From Patescibacteria group bacterium (GTDB taxonomy: Bacteria; Patescibacteriota; Microgenomatia; UBA1400; PJMF01), in NCBI GenBank assembly GCA_018813375.1, contig JAHJBU010000003.1, forward strand, positions 1 through 45,530: a stretch of 45,530 nt of DNA, written 5' to 3'. The translations under genes and the position numbers were made by a program. The notes below the pieces were generated by a model. That model searched no databases. It saw nothing but the letters and a program-made list of their open reading frames with translations, and was not told where the DNA came from. This document shows, one piece after another, positions 1 to 8,094 of this stretch. The stretch's first letter is position 1, and the number at the start of each line of letters is the position of its first letter.

Positions 1-2043
1 CCATTTTTACGTCCTGCAGGTTTTTCCACTCCAATTGATGCTACTGCAATAAAAGGTAATGAAACTTGGTCGCTTAACGCTCAGAAATACGGTTTATCTA
101 TGGGGATTCGCCTTGATACTCTCTGGCCTCAGGCTTTAGATGGCTTTAGCATTAATCCTTTTACTGGCAAAGGTTACGCTACTCTTAGCAGGAGAAGCGC
201 TACAGAGTTTACAGAGGCCGATGGTACTGATAATAACTTTTTGCGTGTGCTTGGTGAAACTGGCTTATTGGGATTTGTGACATTTTTTGGCTTGGTAATT
301 TTAATTATCAAAACTTTATCACTCAGACTGCCCAAAGATAATTTAAATCAAACTTTAACTGTTGGCTTTATCGCTGCAACTTTTGGTTTATTTATTAATG
401 CATTTATTATTGATGTTTTTTCAGCCTCTAAAGTAGCTTTTACCTACTGGGCCATGGCAGGTTTAACATTAAAAAGCTACTCCTTGCTAAACAAAAAAAT
501 AGTTAAAGAGCAAGAATCACTACGATTTAAACGCTTTTCTATCTGGCTACAGAAATCCTGGCCTGTTTTAATTTCTGGCATAATCTTAATTCTTTTAGTC
601 CACAAGCGTCCCTTTACAGAATATAGCCTGGTAAAAAGCTTTGCCCTTAACGCAAGTCAGGCTAAGTATGTTGCTACCACTAAGTGCTGGGTAGAAAAAT
701 ATTGTTGGCAAAGTTGTGTTGAGCAATATCAGCCTGATATTGGCACTGCCTACAGCCTTTATTTAATCCCTTTCTATCTCCTTTATCATGAACCCGCCAT
801 GTTTTACTTTGCTAATTTAATTTTAATGATCGGCACTGTAGTTTTGTTTGATTTATTAATTAAAAAATTTACCAATAACTCTATTTTTAGATTTTTACTT
901 CTAGCTATTGTCTTTACCGCGCCTAGTTTTTATACCCTGCCTACTAAATCTAGCCCTACCAACCTGTGGTTATTTCTCATCTTAATTATTATTAATTATC
1001 TTGCTCTGAGAATTAAACCAAAGAAAATTTCCAAGCTAATTAATCTATTTTTATTAATAACTGTCCTAGTTCATCTGGGTTTGGTCCAGTACTTTATGGG
1101 CATGACTAGCGGCATTGTAGCCAGTTTCCGTGATACCTATCGTCCTAGTAATTTTGTAGCTATTAGGCGTGCCAATCGTTACTTGCCTTTACGGATTGCT
1201 AAAAATAAGCCTCAGCCTATTTTATTAACTGCTATTGAGCCAATTTTATTTGATCTTTACGGCAAAAATGATTATAAAACTCAACCAATTAATGCTGATG
1301 ATTTGCAAAAGTATCAACAGCTAATCACCCAAAATCCTCAGCAAGAATTATTTATTACTAATGCCAATGTTAGTCAGCAATTAACAATAAATGAATCTTT
1401 TGAAAAATATAAACATCAATTTGGGATCCAACTTAAAGAGATTGATTGCCGTCAGCAGTGTAATTATTACCAACTCCTAACAGAAGAGGTGCAGATTCCA
1501 GCTCAGCCACAAACTTTAAACAATCTTTTACTTTCTCCAACAAACAATGAGCAACTTAATTTTATAGTTATTAATGATCAGCTGGTGGCTGACATCGGTG
1601 CTGGTCTTAAGTTTACTCAAGAAAAACAAATACTCAAAAAGCAACTGGTAACTCAAAATCCAGATCTAATCTTTATTACCAGTGATGCTAAAAATGAGAT
1701 TTTTAAACATCATGGCTTAAACTTTTTAAAAAGGATCCAGCCAGAGTTAAATGTGCCAATTGTGACTGTTTTTGAAAACCAAGCTCAAGTTTTTGCAGTA
1801 GGAGAAAGCTGGTTTATTACTCTTGATGCCTCTTCACATCACACCAGTCCCGCCCAAAATATCTTTCTCTATGACACGCTCTTACAGCTGGAGAAACACC
1901 CTGAGGTCAAAAAAGTTTACTTCATTAGTAATGACAACCAATGGCTAAAACAGCATCCAGATAATTACTATTTTTGGGAAGACTTTCCTAAAGTTTTAGA
2001 AAAATTTAAGAGAGTGGAGTTTGAATTCAGATTTGCAAAATAA
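1..2043 (+). CDS. O-antigen ligase-family membrane protein, 5'-partial, with an extra C-terminal domain
   Basis: The reading frame is open from base 1, so the start lies outside the window; the ATG at 100 is internal. The visible 680 residues begin in the last third of a Wzy/O-antigen-ligase (WaaL-type) polytopic domain. The stretch YGLSMGIRLDTLWPQA and the following GKGYATL...DNNFLR.LGETGLLGF match the paralogue at 11262-12854. Such proteins polymerise or ligate lipid-linked glycans on the outer face of the membrane. Unlike that paralogue, this one continues past the ligase helices: about 4-6 further hydrophobic segments (about nt 550-1110), a soluble stretch, then about 165 residues (about nt 1545-2040) whose strand and helix order resembles a calcineurin-like phosphoesterase with the metal ligands missing. 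The family call for the ligase part is firm; the C-terminal call is tentative. Confidence 0.78.
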   Translation, partial: PFLRPAGFSTPIDATAIKGNETWSLNAQKYGLSMGIRLDTLWPQALDGFSINPFTGKGYATLSRRSATEFTEADGTDNNFLRVLGETGLLGFVTFFGLVILIIKTLSLRLPKDNLNQTLTVGFIAATFGLFINAFIIDVFSASKVAFTYWAMAGLTLKSYSLLNKKIVKEQESLRFKRFSIWLQKSWPVLISGIILILLVHKRPFTEYSLVKSFALNASQAKYVATTKCWVEKYCWQSCVEQYQPDIGTAYSLYLIPFYLLYHEPAMFYFANLILMIGTVVLFDLLIKKFTNNSIFRFLLLAIVFTAPSFYTLPTKSSPTNLWLFLILIIINYLALRIKPKKISKLINLFLLITVLVHLGLVQYFMGMTSGIVASFRDTYRPSNFVAIRRANRYLPLRIAKNKPQPILLTAIEPILFDLYGKNDYKTQPINADDLQKYQQLITQNPQQELFITNANVSQQLTINESFEKYKHQFGIQLKEIDCRQQCNYYQLLTEEVQIPAQPQTLNNLLLSPTNNEQLNFIVINDQLVADIGAGLKFTQEKQILKKQLVTQNPDLIFITSDAKNEIFKHHGLNFLKRIQPELNVPIVTVFENQAQVFAVGESWFITLDASSHHTSPAQNIFLYDTLLQLEKHPEVKKVYFISNDNQWLKQHPDNYYFWEDFPKVLEKFKRVEFEFRFAK

Positions 2044-2094
2044 TTTAAGTAGATTGATACACTTGGCCATATTTTCTTAGTACTATTTTCCGAT

Positions 2095-2239
2095 AAAAAA
2101 AGATAATTAAACTCTTAGTAAGACCGTTGAGCGAACGTCAATCCACTGGTCTGAAACTACAAATAAACCTTAAGATAGTAAGCTCCCGAGGTGGAGAAGG
2201 TGCCACCGTGTCGAAGCTAGAGATTAATTATCTTTTTTT
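2095..2239 (+). ncRNA. candidate structured RNA, unidentified, closed by a 16-bp terminal stem
   Basis: Bases 2095-2110 (AAAAAAAGATAATTAA) are perfectly complementary to 2224-2239, and CTCT/AGAG (2112-2115 with 2219-2222) extends the stem. The inside folds by eye into further hairpins: AGACC...GGTCT (about 2121-2152, with an inner GTTGA/TCAAT), CTTA...TAAG (about 2169-2182), and a strong arm GCT..CGA-GGTGG with CCACC...TCG.AGC (about 2182-2217). The 3' arm ends in seven T, so it could also end transcription. A TACTAT hexamer at 2081-2086 would start an RNA near 2093. I could not match it to 6S, SRP, tmRNA, RNase P or a known riboswitch. A small non-autonomous inverted-repeat element is an alternative. 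The strand is inferred from the T-run. Confidence 0.5.
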
Positions 2240-2396
2240 AAGTTAGTTTTCAAGCACATTTTAACAGCACATTTGGCATTGTCAAAAATGGTATCAAAAC
2301 CGCACCATTCGTAACAACACCAACTAATATGAAATTAAAAAATTATTCCCAGTTTTACCCCCCCCTCAATTTTCATTCCAAATCTTCATTTCACTT

Positions 2397-2434
2397 TTGA
2401 TGCAAATGCATCAATTTTGATGAGATTTCATCAA
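2397..2434. promoter_or_regulatory. tandem 18-bp palindromes TTGATG-N6-CATCAA, 20-bp period
   Basis: There are two palindromes, at 2397-2414 and 2417-2434, each TTGATG-N6-CATCAA, with starts exactly 20 bp apart. The same paired arrangement with the same 20-bp spacing occurs at 42316-42353. Two helical turns of spacing suits a dimeric DNA-binding protein on one face of the helix. The arms could equally form small hairpins in RNA, as in REP-like elements. No regulator is identified, and no gene starts immediately downstream on the + strand here. Confidence 0.5.
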
Positions 2435-2519
2435 ACTGAACTGTTCTTAATTTGGATATAAATATTGTCCAGGCTAAAACATTAGAAACACTATTTGACT
2501 CGTATTATTACTCAACATT

Positions 2520-2564
2520 TTTTTATTTCCATTTCACCAGCCTTTTTATTTCCATTTCACCAGC
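2520..2564. repeat. tandem 22-base direct repeat
   Basis: TTTTTATTTCCATTTCACCA followed by GC occurs at 2520-2541 and again at 2543-2564 without mismatch, with a 23-base period. It is pyrimidine-rich on the + strand and looks like a slippage or duplication product. Confidence 0.75.
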
Positions 2565-2681
2565 TTCTTTAAGGACATCAAAAAAAGGGCAAAATGACTA
2601 CAGGGGTCTGAGGGGGTCTGGGAAGAAGAAGAAAATTGTTGTGGGAAGGGGTAAATCTTCGTGCATAAATAATATTTAATC

Positions 2682-3722
2682 TTAAATTTCAACACCCGCA
2701 ATTTTAACACCCAGAATCGTCTTTCTCAACCCCTCTTTAAAGCCTACCTCAGGCTTCCAACCCAATAATTCTTCAGCCTTACTAATATCCGGCCTACGCC
2801 TAGTAGGATCATCCAAAGGCAAATCTTTATAAACCAACTCACCGCCTGATCCTACTAACTCCCTTATTATTTCCGCTACTTGATTCACTGTATATTCATC
2901 CTGATTACCTAAATTTATTGTTTCTCCCCGCGCCCCGTCAACTCCGGCTAACTTTACTAGTCCATCCACTAAATCACTCACATAACAATAAGAGCGAGTT
3001 TGCTCACCATCCCCGTAAACAGTCAGTGGCTCATTACCTAAAGCCTGCTTAATAAAATTAGGAATTACTCTACCGTCCGCAGGGTCCATTCGTGGGCCAT
3101 AGGTATTAAAAATCCGCGCAATTCGCACATTCAAACCAAAATCCCGCTGGAAAACTCCACAAATTGTTTCACCCAATCGCTTGCTTTCGTCATAACAAGA
3201 CCGCACTCCATTTGGATTAACATTACCCCAGTAATCTTCTACTTGAGGATGAATATCAGGATCTCCATAAACTTCTGAAGTGCTAGCAAAAATAAATCTT
3301 CCATTGGGATTAGATGTATGCAAATAATCTAATAAGTGATGAGTGCCTAAAGAATTAACTAAATAAGTCTCAACTGGATATTTTTGATATCGTGGCGGGC
3401 TAGCAGGGGAGGCTAAATGAAAAATTACGTCAACTTTAATTTCTTCATCTAAATAAGTAGCCGGTGATTGAATAGCATCAGTTTGTATAAAAGCAAAATT
3501 ACCCACCGTGGATCCATCGATTCCAGCTGTTGATCTACCGGCTTGAGCTTTCAATTCATCGGCTTCAAATAAGTCAGCTAAATTATCTTTACGACCAGTA
3601 ATAAAATTATCTACCCCGATTACTGTGGCCCCATTACTCAATAAAGCATCTACTAAATGAGAGCCAACAAAGCCAGCCGCTCCAGTTACTAACACAGTTT
3701 TATCTTTGAAATATTTTTGCAT
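2682..3722 (-). CDS. NAD-dependent epimerase/dehydratase, UDP-glucuronate decarboxylase (UDP-xylose synthase)-like
   Basis: This is an extended short-chain dehydrogenase/reductase of 346 aa. The Rossmann loop GAAGFVGSH is at about residues 15-23. HLASPASPPRYQ, TSEVYGDP, HPQVEDYWGNVNPNG and the catalytic pair YDESK (Tyr-x-x-x-Lys) follow in the order seen in UDP-xylose synthases, which oxidise and decarboxylate UDP-glucuronate to UDP-xylose in the cytoplasm. NTYGPRMDPADGRVIPNFI and GDGEQTRSYCYV are also typical. There is an unusual insertion around residues 53-73 (about LKAQAGRSTAGIDGSTV), which makes it longer than the usual roughly 310-320. It is the only clear - strand gene in the window and is divergent from the GT39 gene at 3798. 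TAGAAT sits 8 bases before its ATG. A related nucleotide-sugar 4-epimerase is less likely. Confidence 0.85.
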   Translation of the reverse strand: MQKYFKDKTVLVTGAAGFVGSHLVDALLSNGATVIGVDNFITGRKDNLADLFEADELKAQAGRSTAGIDGSTVGNFAFIQTDAIQSPATYLDEEIKVDVIFHLASPASPPRYQKYPVETYLVNSLGTHHLLDYLHTSNPNGRFIFASTSEVYGDPDIHPQVEDYWGNVNPNGVRSCYDESKRLGETICGVFQRDFGLNVRIARIFNTYGPRMDPADGRVIPNFIKQALGNEPLTVYGDGEQTRSYCYVSDLVDGLVKLAGVDGARGETINLGNQDEYTVNQVAEIIRELVGSGGELVYKDLPLDDPTRRRPDISKAEELLGWKPEVGFKEGLRKTILGVKIAGVEI

Positions 3723-3730
3723 GAACTATT

Positions 3731-3736
3731 ATTCTA
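3731..3736 (-). promoter_or_regulatory. -10 hexamer TAGAAT, 8 bases before the epimerase ATG
   Basis: Read on the - strand, TAGAAT is followed by 8 bases and then the ATG at 3722. A TTGGGT (plus positions 3754-3759) lies 17 bases further upstream as a possible -35. Transcription would start at or next to the ATG. Confidence 0.4.
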
Positions 3737-3784
3737 ACTCAATTTCAACCAAAACCCAATCTAGTCATCTGTTTCTAGATTGTC

Positions 3785-3790
3785 CATAAT
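3785..3790 (+). promoter_or_regulatory. -10-like CATAAT, 7 bases before the GT39 ATG
   Basis: CATAAT is followed by AAAAAGG and the ATG at 3798. This favours the ATG at 3798 over the in-frame TTG at 3780, which would lie upstream of the -10. The divergent gene on the other strand has the same layout. Confidence 0.35.
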
Positions 3791-3797
3791 AAAAAGG

Positions 3798-5297
3798 ATG
3801 GTTAAAAAATTATGGCAACAACACAGTTTTATAATTTTAATCTTAGTTTTGGCCCTAGGTTTACGCCTGCCTCAGCTCAATGGATCTTTTTGGTTAGATG
3901 AAGCTGCTCAAGCCTTAGAAAGCTCTCGTCCATGGTCACAGCAACTAGATATTTCCGGAGATTTTCAGCCTCCGCTCATTCATTTAATTTTATTTTTTGC
4001 AATAAAAATCTCCTCATCAGAATGGTGGTTGAGACTAGTTGGAGCCTTGATTCCAGGATTAATCACTATTTGGGCTACTTATGAAGCAGGAAGAATTTTA
4101 ATTAATAAAAAAACAGGCCTATTAGCTAGCTTGCTACTAGCCACCTCATCGTTTCATATTTTTTACTCACAAGAATTACGGCCATATTCTCTTCCAGCAA
4201 TGCTAGCAGTTTTGTCATGGCTTTATTTAATTAAAGCAACCAAGAAAAAGAAATTTTCAAAATCCAACTGGATTGGCTACACCCTTACTTCTCTTTTAGG
4301 ATTATTTTCATCTTACTTATATCCATTTCTATGGTTGTCTCAAATTATTTGGTTAAGCTGCTATCATCGTAGATTTTGGCGGGAGATTATTACTAGCTCT
4401 GGATTAATAATTTTAGGTTTTCTTCCTTGGATACCAAAATTTTTTCAACAGATTATGGTAGGGGAAGGCCTTAGACAAGAGTTACCAGGATGGGAAAGCG
4501 TGGTTAGTATTTCTCAGCTCAAAAGCCCGAGTTTAGTAATAGGAAAATTTATTTTTGGAGTAATAAATATTGAGCTAAATCAATTTTTCATTAGTATTTC
4601 TGTCATCTTATTTCTTTTGTGTTTGTATTTAATTTATTTAAATCATAAGCTATTAAAAAAGAAAAAATTTCTAAATAAAATTAAACTATTAATCTTCTGG
4701 CTAGTAATTCCCCTTACATCGGCCTGGATTATTTCATTTTTTATTCCAGTAATTAGACCCAAGCGAGTATTATATTTACTACCTGCCATGTATTTACTTT
4801 TCAGCTCTTTAATAAGTATTTCTTCAAACAATAAAAGTAAACATCTTGCTACTATTTTTATCTCCATACTATTAGCTCTAAATTTATCTGGCACACTTCA
4901 ATATCACCTTAACCCAAATTATCAAAGAGAAAACTGGAAAGCACTATACCAAAACATAGCTACAAAATATCCAGCATCAGAAACAGTGCTACTTTTTTCC
5001 TATCCAGCCCCATTCTCTCCCTGGAGATGGTACGATCAAATAAATTTTCCCGTTATAACTACAGGAAAACTATATATTAAAAACGTTGCGCAACTTTCTT
5101 TAAAAATTAAAAGTGTTAGTGATTACCAATACGTACTGCTATTTGATTATCTGCGTGACCTTACAGATCCAGATGATCAACTCAGATCAGAGCTCTGGTC
5201 ACTTGGCTTTCATGAGATAAATACGCTAGACTATCCTAATATCGGCTTTGTCCGGGTCTTTAGTAAAAATAAACCTACTGCGCAATTACAACTATGA
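3798..5297 (+). CDS. GT39 (ArnT/PMT-like) polytopic glycosyltransferase
   Basis: This is a 499-aa membrane protein from the ATG at 3798; an in-frame TTG at 3780 would add six residues. After the first helix (about residues 10-22), the first external loop carries the acidic signature GSFWLDEAAQALESS (Asp34-Glu35) and then FQPPLIHLIL, as in GT-C enzymes of the GT39/ArnT group. These transfer a sugar from a polyprenyl-phosphate donor on the outer face of the membrane. About ten more hydrophobic helices follow, then a soluble C-terminal domain of about 130 residues. The gene overlaps the next GT4 gene by ATGA. The donor and acceptor cannot be read from the sequence. Confidence 0.8.
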   Translation: MVKKLWQQHSFIILILVLALGLRLPQLNGSFWLDEAAQALESSRPWSQQLDISGDFQPPLIHLILFFAIKISSSEWWLRLVGALIPGLITIWATYEAGRILINKKTGLLASLLLATSSFHIFYSQELRPYSLPAMLAVLSWLYLIKATKKKKFSKSNWIGYTLTSLLGLFSSYLYPFLWLSQIIWLSCYHRRFWREIITSSGLIILGFLPWIPKFFQQIMVGEGLRQELPGWESVVSISQLKSPSLVIGKFIFGVINIELNQFFISISVILFLLCLYLIYLNHKLLKKKKFLNKIKLLIFWLVIPLTSAWIISFFIPVIRPKRVLYLLPAMYLLFSSLISISSNNKSKHLATIFISILLALNLSGTLQYHLNPNYQRENWKALYQNIATKYPASETVLLFSYPAPFSPWRWYDQINFPVITTGKLYIKNVAQLSLKIKSVSDYQYVLLFDYLRDLTDPDDQLRSELWSLGFHEINTLDYPNIGFVRVFSKNKPTAQLQL

Positions 5298-6409
5298 ACA
5301 TTGGCATTGACATCACACCCATTATTTATGGCAGAGGCGTATCTCGATATACTAGTAATCTAGTTCAAGCTTTAAATCAAAAAACCGGAGTGCGAGTTTC
5401 AGCTTTTGGCTATTCATTAAGACAGAGACAACTTTTAGAAAATTTTGTTAAAAAAAATCAAATTAAGAAAAATTCTATACATTCGCTACCACCTTCTATT
5501 ATGAGCTCTTTATGGAAGTTTGGTCAAAATTCTGTTAAAAAATATTTGCCTAGTATTGATCTATTCCACTCATGGGATTGGCTCCAGCCTCCTGATAAAA
5601 ATATGCCAATCGTCTCAACAATCCATGATGTGGCCATGATTAAATTTCCAGAAACAGCCCACCATGGCATTCTTAGGGCTCATCAACGCTCATGGAAAAT
5701 CCTCAAAGAACGTCAGGCTCAAATTATTGCAGTTAGCCAAGCTACAAAAAAAGATATTATTAATCTATTAGGAATACCCCACTACCAAATTCATGTTGTT
5801 TCTGAGGCTTTGCCAGATGAATTTAGAACAATAAGCCAACTTCTTGAAGAAGAAAAAGCAGTTATGATTAGAAATAATCTTCAATTAACCAAACCGTATT
5901 TACTCTTTGTAGGAACTAGAGAGCCTAGAAAAAATTTAACTAATCTAATAGAAGCGTGGAAGCCTTTAGCAAAAGATTATCAATTAATTATTGCTGGAGA
6001 AAAGGGCTGGGATAAAACTGAACAAATCAAACATCCTAACTTGCGCTTTCTAGGTCAAGTTGGTGATGAAGAGCTGGTAGTTTTATATTCAGAAGCAGAA
6101 ATGCTCTGCTATCCTAGCCTCCATGAAGGTTTTGGACTGCCCATATTAGAAGCATTTTTTCATGGCACACCAGTTGTAACATCCAACGTCTCATCTATGC
6201 CAGAAGTATCCGGCAATGCAGCTGAGCTAGTAGACCCACAAAGTGTTAAAAGTATTCAATCTGGTATAGAAAACATTTTAGATGAACCTATTGAAAAACA
6301 AAGAAAGCGCCTACAAAGAATGATTATTAGGTTGCAAATGTTTAATTGGGATAGAGTTGCAAACGAAACTATTGAGGTTTATAAAAAAGCAATGCGATTA
6401 CAAGAATAG
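5294..6409 (+). CDS. glycosyltransferase family 4
   Basis: This is a 371-aa GT-B fold cytoplasmic transferase. The N-terminal MNIGIDITPIIYGRGVSRYT holds the glycine-containing loop. The C-terminal half has GTREPRKNLTNLIEAW (donor-domain entry) and the E-x7-E motif in HEGFGLPILEAFFHGTPVV, which in GT4 enzymes binds the nucleotide-sugar. VSQATKKDI is typical of the linker. It starts within the stop of the preceding GT39 gene (ATGA), so the two are translationally coupled and probably act on the same glycan. Sugar specificity is unknown; mannosyl- or rhamnosyltransferase relatives are common for this subtype. Confidence 0.85.
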   Translation: MNIGIDITPIIYGRGVSRYTSNLVQALNQKTGVRVSAFGYSLRQRQLLENFVKKNQIKKNSIHSLPPSIMSSLWKFGQNSVKKYLPSIDLFHSWDWLQPPDKNMPIVSTIHDVAMIKFPETAHHGILRAHQRSWKILKERQAQIIAVSQATKKDIINLLGIPHYQIHVVSEALPDEFRTISQLLEEEKAVMIRNNLQLTKPYLLFVGTREPRKNLTNLIEAWKPLAKDYQLIIAGEKGWDKTEQIKHPNLRFLGQVGDEELVVLYSEAEMLCYPSLHEGFGLPILEAFFHGTPVVTSNVSSMPEVSGNAAELVDPQSVKSIQSGIENILDEPIEKQRKRLQRMIIRLQMFNWDRVANETIEVYKKAMRLQE

Positions 6410-6420
6410 TTCATACAACA

Positions 6421-7605
6421 ATGAATCAAAACAAACTTCGGCTAGTTATAGATGCAAATGAAGCCAATGTCATTAATCGTGTGGGGAGTAATATTTATGC
6501 ATTTGAAATAATAAAAGCTCTAGCTAAAATCACAAAAAAAAATACACAAATTGAAACAACTGTCTTACTTACAAAACAACCCAATCACGACCTCCCTAAA
6601 GAGAGAAATGGCTGGAGATATAAAATATTTGGCCCAAGTTTTTTGTGGACCCAATTTGCCGAGCCAATTCATTTATTTTTAAATAAACATAAGTATGATG
6701 TTTTATACACGCCAGGACATTATGCACCTCGGCAGAGTCCAGTTCCTTATGTGTCATCAGTTATGGATTTAGCATTTTTGAAGTATCCAGATCAATTTCA
6801 ACAATCAGATTTAATTCAACTTAAATATTGGACAAAATATAGTGTTAAACATGCAAATAAAGTAATTGCGATTAGTCAATTTACAAAAGCTGATGTTGTT
6901 AATACTTATCAAAAAAATATTAATGATGTTGTAGTTGCACCACCAGCAGTTTATGAAATTACCCCAGCCTCAATAACGCAAACCAATGAATTTTTTAAAC
7001 ATCATCACATTAGGCGTCCATACTTTTTATTTATTGGCACAATCCAACCTCGCAAAAACCTCATTAGACTAGTAGAAGCCTATGAAACACTGTGTCGTCG
7101 TCTGAGTATTGCCAAGCTAGGTAAAACCAAAAGCCAAAAATTGCTTCCCCAGCTTATTCTAGCTGGAAAAATTGGTTGGTTGGCAGATCCAATTATTGAA
7201 AGAATTAAAGCCTCACCGTTTTTTGAATATATTATTCTTACAGGATTTATTAAAAATGAAATCAAACCAATTCTTTATCAAAACGCAGTAGCAAGCATAC
7301 TTATTGGCCTATATGAAGGTTTTGGTATTCCACCTCTAGAGTCACTCAAATATGATTGCCTGCCAATTGTTTCTAATGTTTCTAGCTTACCAGAGGTAGT
7401 TGGAAAAGGAGGAATTCAAGTTGATCCCAGGAAAATTGATGAAATTAGCTTGGGCTTGAAAACTTCCTACCAGCTCACGACTAAAGCAAAAACAAGCTAT
7501 CAAAATAAGGGTAAAAATCAACTTAAAAAATTTAGTTGGGACAAATCTGCTCAAATTATTTTAAACACTATTCAAGCAGTGGCTGATGAAAAAATAAAGC
7601 AGTAG
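6421..7605 (+). CDS. glycosyltransferase family 4
   Basis: This is a 394-aa GT4 enzyme with the same architecture as its upstream neighbour. GTIQPRKNLIRLVEAYE marks the start of the donor domain, and YEGFGIPPLESLKYDCLPIV carries E-x7-E. SSVMDLAFLKYPDQF and ISQFTKADV match the family of small processive-locus GT4 enzymes. A loop (about residues 225-245, rich in Lys, Ser and Leu) lengthens the C-terminal domain. The gene lies 11 bases after the previous one without a visible Shine-Dalgarno and is followed 3 bases later by ruvC, so the polysaccharide genes and ruvCAB may share transcripts. Confidence 0.85.
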   Translation: MNQNKLRLVIDANEANVINRVGSNIYAFEIIKALAKITKKNTQIETTVLLTKQPNHDLPKERNGWRYKIFGPSFLWTQFAEPIHLFLNKHKYDVLYTPGHYAPRQSPVPYVSSVMDLAFLKYPDQFQQSDLIQLKYWTKYSVKHANKVIAISQFTKADVVNTYQKNINDVVVAPPAVYEITPASITQTNEFFKHHHIRRPYFLFIGTIQPRKNLIRLVEAYETLCRRLSIAKLGKTKSQKLLPQLILAGKIGWLADPIIERIKASPFFEYIILTGFIKNEIKPILYQNAVASILIGLYEGFGIPPLESLKYDCLPIVSNVSSLPEVVGKGGIQVDPRKIDEISLGLKTSYQLTTKAKTSYQNKGKNQLKKFSWDKSAQIILNTIQAVADEKIKQ

Positions 7606-7608
7606 TTA

Positions 7609-8094
7609 ATGAAAAATCATAAATTAATCACACTAGGTATTGATCCTGGCTATGACAGAATCGGCTGGGCAATTGGAAAAGGACTTGGTTCTAAGCCAGA
7701 AATTATTGACTTTGGTTGCATTCAAACCAATAAAACCAAAAACATTTTTGATCGCTATCAATCTATAGAAAACAAGCTTCAAAAAATTATTAAGCAGCAT
7801 CAACCTCACGAGTTGGCTATCGAAACTCTCTTTTTCTCAAAAAATAAAAAAACTGCCCTTCAAGTGAGCGAAGCCAGAGGAGTAATTTTAAGCTGTGCCA
7901 CAAGAAATAATCTCAATATTTTTCAGTACTATCCCAATCAAATTAAACTCACTGTCACTGGCAATGGTCAGGCTAATAAAGCTGCCATGGAAAAAATGAT
8001 TCATCTACAACTAGATATTCCTCAAAAAAAGATCATTGATGATGCCATTGATGCCATCGGCATAGTACTCACACATGCTATATTAAAGACATGA
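7609..8094 (+). CDS. ruvC: crossover junction endodeoxyribonuclease RuvC
   Basis: RuvC is the 161-aa Holliday-junction resolvase that nicks the two continuous strands symmetrically as a dimer. The RNase H-like catalytic acids are in place: Asp12 in GIDPGYDRIGW, Glu72 in AIETLFFSKN, and the Asp144/Asp145 and Asp148 cluster in DDAIDAIGI. VSEARGVIL is the usual helix. The length is normal for the family. It heads a ruvC-ruvA-ruvB operon and its stop overlaps the ruvA start (ATGA). Confidence 0.96.
   Translation: MKNHKLITLGIDPGYDRIGWAIGKGLGSKPEIIDFGCIQTNKTKNIFDRYQSIENKLQKIIKQHQPHELAIETLFFSKNKKTALQVSEARGVILSCATRNNLNIFQYYPNQIKLTVTGNGQANKAAMEKMIHLQLDIPQKKIIDDAIDAIGIVLTHAILKT
8076..8084 (+). promoter_or_regulatory. 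extended -10 TGC-TATATT before ruvA
   Basis: TGCTATATT lies inside the 3' end of ruvC and is followed by 6 bases (AAAGAC) and the ruvA ATG at 8091. This could give ruvAB a leaderless transcript in addition to read-through from ruvC. It is constrained by ruvC coding, so chance is possible. Confidence 0.35.

Larger units (their letters stand above)
2240..2681. other. non-coding stretch before the epimerase 3' end
   Basis: I see no convincing gene here. A 75-codon frame with a TTG start (2452-2679) is rejected as low complexity. The stretch holds an 8-C run (2358-2365), the tandem palindromes, a 22-base tandem duplication (2520-2564), and a G-rich patch at 2603-2651 with runs of 4, 5, 3, 3 and 4 G. 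Confidence 0.6.

Noticed and set aside
2095..2239. Identification as 6S, SRP or RNase P RNA
   Set aside because: It is too short and lacks the SRP tip motif and RNase P conserved cores; the 6S layout cannot be confirmed by eye.
2452..2679. 75-codon frame with a TTG start
   Set aside because: It spans a tandem DNA duplication and a G-rich patch, is low complexity, lacks a ribosome-binding site and resembles no protein.
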